From positions 1-8,310 of the forward strand of contig JAKAAL010000145.1 of assembly GCA_021802375.1 (NCBI GenBank): a stretch of DNA of 8,310 nucleotides. Reading direction: 5' to 3'. Position numbers and translations under genes: made by a program. Below, in pieces: positions 7,275 to 8,310 of this stretch. The stretch's first letter is position 1. Each line of letters begins with the position of its first letter. The notes beneath the pieces are model-generated. The model saw nothing but the letters and a program-made list of their open reading frames with translations. It was not told where the DNA came from and made no database searches. The DNA comes from Bacillota bacterium. Lineage in GTDB: Bacteria > Bacillota_E > Sulfobacillia > Sulfobacillales > Sulfobacillaceae.

Positions 7275-7955
7275 ATGATTGATCGCTCTCCTTGGGGCGA
7301 TTTCGACGCCTACGGCCCTCTGCTTGACGTCCAGGGAATGATGCAGCCGGTGTTCCGACAGGCTTTTGGGGTCCCAGCAGAGGGCATTGGTGAGCTATGG
7401 CGGCGTAAATATCACGAATACACTTTGATGCGTACGGTCATCGATCGATACGTAGATTATTGGCAAGTGGCAACCGATGCGCTCGTCTACGCTGCTCGCC
7501 ATCATGGACACGAGCTGTCGGCAGATGACTGCACCGCCATCCTGGCGCACTATTATCACGTCCGTTCATTCGGGGACACAAAGCACGGGTTGACGCTGCT
7601 GAGCGCCTATAAAAAGGCGCTGGTATCGAACGGAAATGCCTCCATGATTTCGTCGATGCTTCAGGTCGCCGAGCTCAACGACGCCTTTGATGGCCTCGTG
7701 AGTTCCGACCAAGCGGGGACGTTTAAGCCGCATGCGCGGATGTATGCTCTAGGGTTGGAGAGGCTCAAGGTGCCAGTCGAACATGCCGTCTTTGTGTCGT
7801 CCAATTCATGGGACGTCATCGGTGCGCAGGAATTGGGTCTAAAGGGTATATGGCTTAGGCGAACAGCGGGGCTCTGGGAAGAATTAGGCGCCGCGCCGAA
7901 CGATGTGATCGGCGGTCTCGACAAGCTGTCTCCTCTATTGGCAACCATCACCTAA
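7275..7955 (+). CDS. HAD-superfamily hydrolase, type II haloacid dehalogenase-like
   Basis: A 226-residue protein with the class of residues known from L-2-haloacid dehalogenases (L-DEX of Pseudomonas sp. YL, about 230 residues), which replace the halogen of L-2-haloacids by hydroxyl through an aspartyl ester. Visible active-site matches are the nucleophile D11 in DAYG, R43 (LWRRK), S118-N119 (VSNG), K151 (FKPH), Y157, and S175, N177 and D180 (VSSNSWD). The cap helices lie between roughly 17 and 95. Two things are odd. The usual Thr four residues after the nucleophile is Pro (DAYGPL), and the hydrophobic first strand before the nucleophile is replaced by SPWGD, probably through paired indels. 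No other in-frame start exists back to the stop at 7224, and the ribosome binding site (AAGGGCGG, 7257-7264) is modest. The true substrate is unknown; many relatives are untested and could be phosphatases or defluorinases. Confidence 0.85.
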   Translation: MIDRSPWGDFDAYGPLLDVQGMMQPVFRQAFGVPAEGIGELWRRKYHEYTLMRTVIDRYVDYWQVATDALVYAARHHGHELSADDCTAILAHYYHVRSFGDTKHGLTLLSAYKKALVSNGNASMISSMLQVAELNDAFDGLVSSDQAGTFKPHARMYALGLERLKVPVEHAVFVSSNSWDVIGAQELGLKGIWLRRTAGLWEELGAAPNDVIGGLDKLSPLLATIT

Positions 7956-8010
7956 GCGATTTCGCCCCCCGGACCATGCGTTGTACGGAGGCTAGGCATC
8001 ACGGGGCGGG

Positions 8011-8025
8011 AACCACTTAGTGGTT
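8011..8025. repeat. Perfect 15-bp palindrome between the HAD gene and the 5S terminator
   Basis: AACCACTTAGTGGTT has 7-bp arms around one base and could form a short hairpin about 55 bases after the HAD stop. It is followed by ATTATGGGG rather than a T-run, so it is at best a weak terminator. Nothing else is visible between 7956 and 8150 apart from a G/C-rich pairing, GCCCC near 7967 with GGGGC near 8003. Confidence 0.3.
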
Positions 8026-8150
8026 ATTATGGGGAACGAAGGCAATCCTCGGTTCACTTGCCCTTTCCTTTTAGGCGCTGCATCGGCAGTCCATACGCTT
8101 AGTTGATATGCGCTTGCCGCTTAGGGTGTTGCTAAAAGAAGGGAAGACAC

Positions 8151-8180
8151 AAAAACCCGCCTCGAGGAACTCGAAGCGGG
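8151..8180 (-). terminator. Intrinsic terminator after the 5S rRNA gene
   Basis: Read on the minus strand, CCCGCTTCGAG (8180-8170), a three-base loop TTC, and CTCGAGGCGGG (8166-8156) form an 11-pair stem with a single G-T wobble. It is followed immediately by TTTTT (8155-8151). It starts 11 bases after the 5S 3' end and has no T-run in the other orientation. It therefore ends the rRNA transcript here, and no tRNA gene lies between the 5S and it. Confidence 0.93.
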
Positions 8181-8191
8181 GGTCGAGCAAA

Positions 8192-8309
8192 GGCTTGTCG
8201 GCATGGCCTGGGCCTCCCAAGGGCCTGCGCCCTCAGTACCACCAGCGTAGGCAAGGGGGACTACCGTGTTCGGAATGGGAACGGGTCGATCCTCACCGCG
8301 CGACACACC
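8192..8309 (-). rRNA. rrf: 5S ribosomal RNA
   Basis: On the minus strand this contains the conserved 5S block CCCGTTCCCATTCCGAACAC followed by GGTAGT and the loop E segment GGTGGTACTG. The ends pair as helix I: GGTGTGTCG at the 5' end (8309-8301) with CGACAAGCC at the 3' end (8200-8192), with one G-A mismatch. The length of 118 bases is normal. No 16S or 23S sequence is in the window; the 23S gene would be expected just beyond the right edge. The HAD gene on the plus strand converges on it. Any reading frame across this region is an artefact of the RNA gene. Confidence 0.96.
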
Positions 8310-8310
8310 G

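Noticed and set aside
8121..8306. 61-codon minus-strand frame at the right edge
   Set aside because: It overlies the 5S rRNA gene and its terminator, so it is not a protein gene.

Overview
The window looks like chromosomal DNA from a Gram-positive bacterium of the Bacillota. The IspH protein is of the Bacillus type (it opens MDIVKVTPRGYCYG), the ribosome binding sites are strong AGGAGG-like sequences, and GTG starts are used. G+C is a little over half by eye. A moderately G+C-rich thermo- or acidophilic lineage such as Sulfobacillus or its relatives is my guess from overall protein style; it is not proven by anything here.

Layout. Positions 1-2040 (minus) hold a long secreted family-5 solute-binding protein of an ABC transporter. 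It is open to the left edge, so its stop lies outside. Positions 2041-2414 are its promoter region, with a CG-centred LacI-type operator over the likely -35 element. Positions 2415-4748 (minus) encode a GH31 alpha-xylosidase of the YicI type with every specificity residue I could check intact. Positions 4749-5095 are a divergent control region. Positions 5096-6172 (plus) encode a LacI/GalR-family regulator with a second AAACGTTT-cored operator just before its start. It is followed after 50 bases by ispH (6223-7131), the last enzyme of the MEP isoprenoid pathway, and then by a type II haloacid dehalogenase-like HAD hydrolase (7275-7955) with a strange N-terminus. The right edge holds a complete 5S rRNA gene on the minus strand (8192-8309) with a clear intrinsic terminator (8151-8180). 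This is presumably the end of an rRNA operon lying beyond the window.

How the genes fit together. The left half reads as a sugar-use locus. The binding protein would capture an oligosaccharide outside the cell, the cytoplasmic alpha-xylosidase would remove alpha-xylosyl residues (isoprimeverose or other xyloglucan fragments), and the LacI-type protein would control both itself and the transporter gene through the shared operator core. Transport permeases and ATPases are not in view and may lie to the left. The right half (ispH, HAD hydrolase, 5S) is housekeeping and shows no functional link to the sugar locus, although ispH could be read through from the regulator gene.

I did not find an obviously new biological system. 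The points most worth a second look are the two matching operator cores, an overlapping 31-bp inverted repeat upstream of the binding-protein gene, helically spaced GCACC repeats in the divergent region, and evidence for a pair of compensating indels at the start of the HAD gene.
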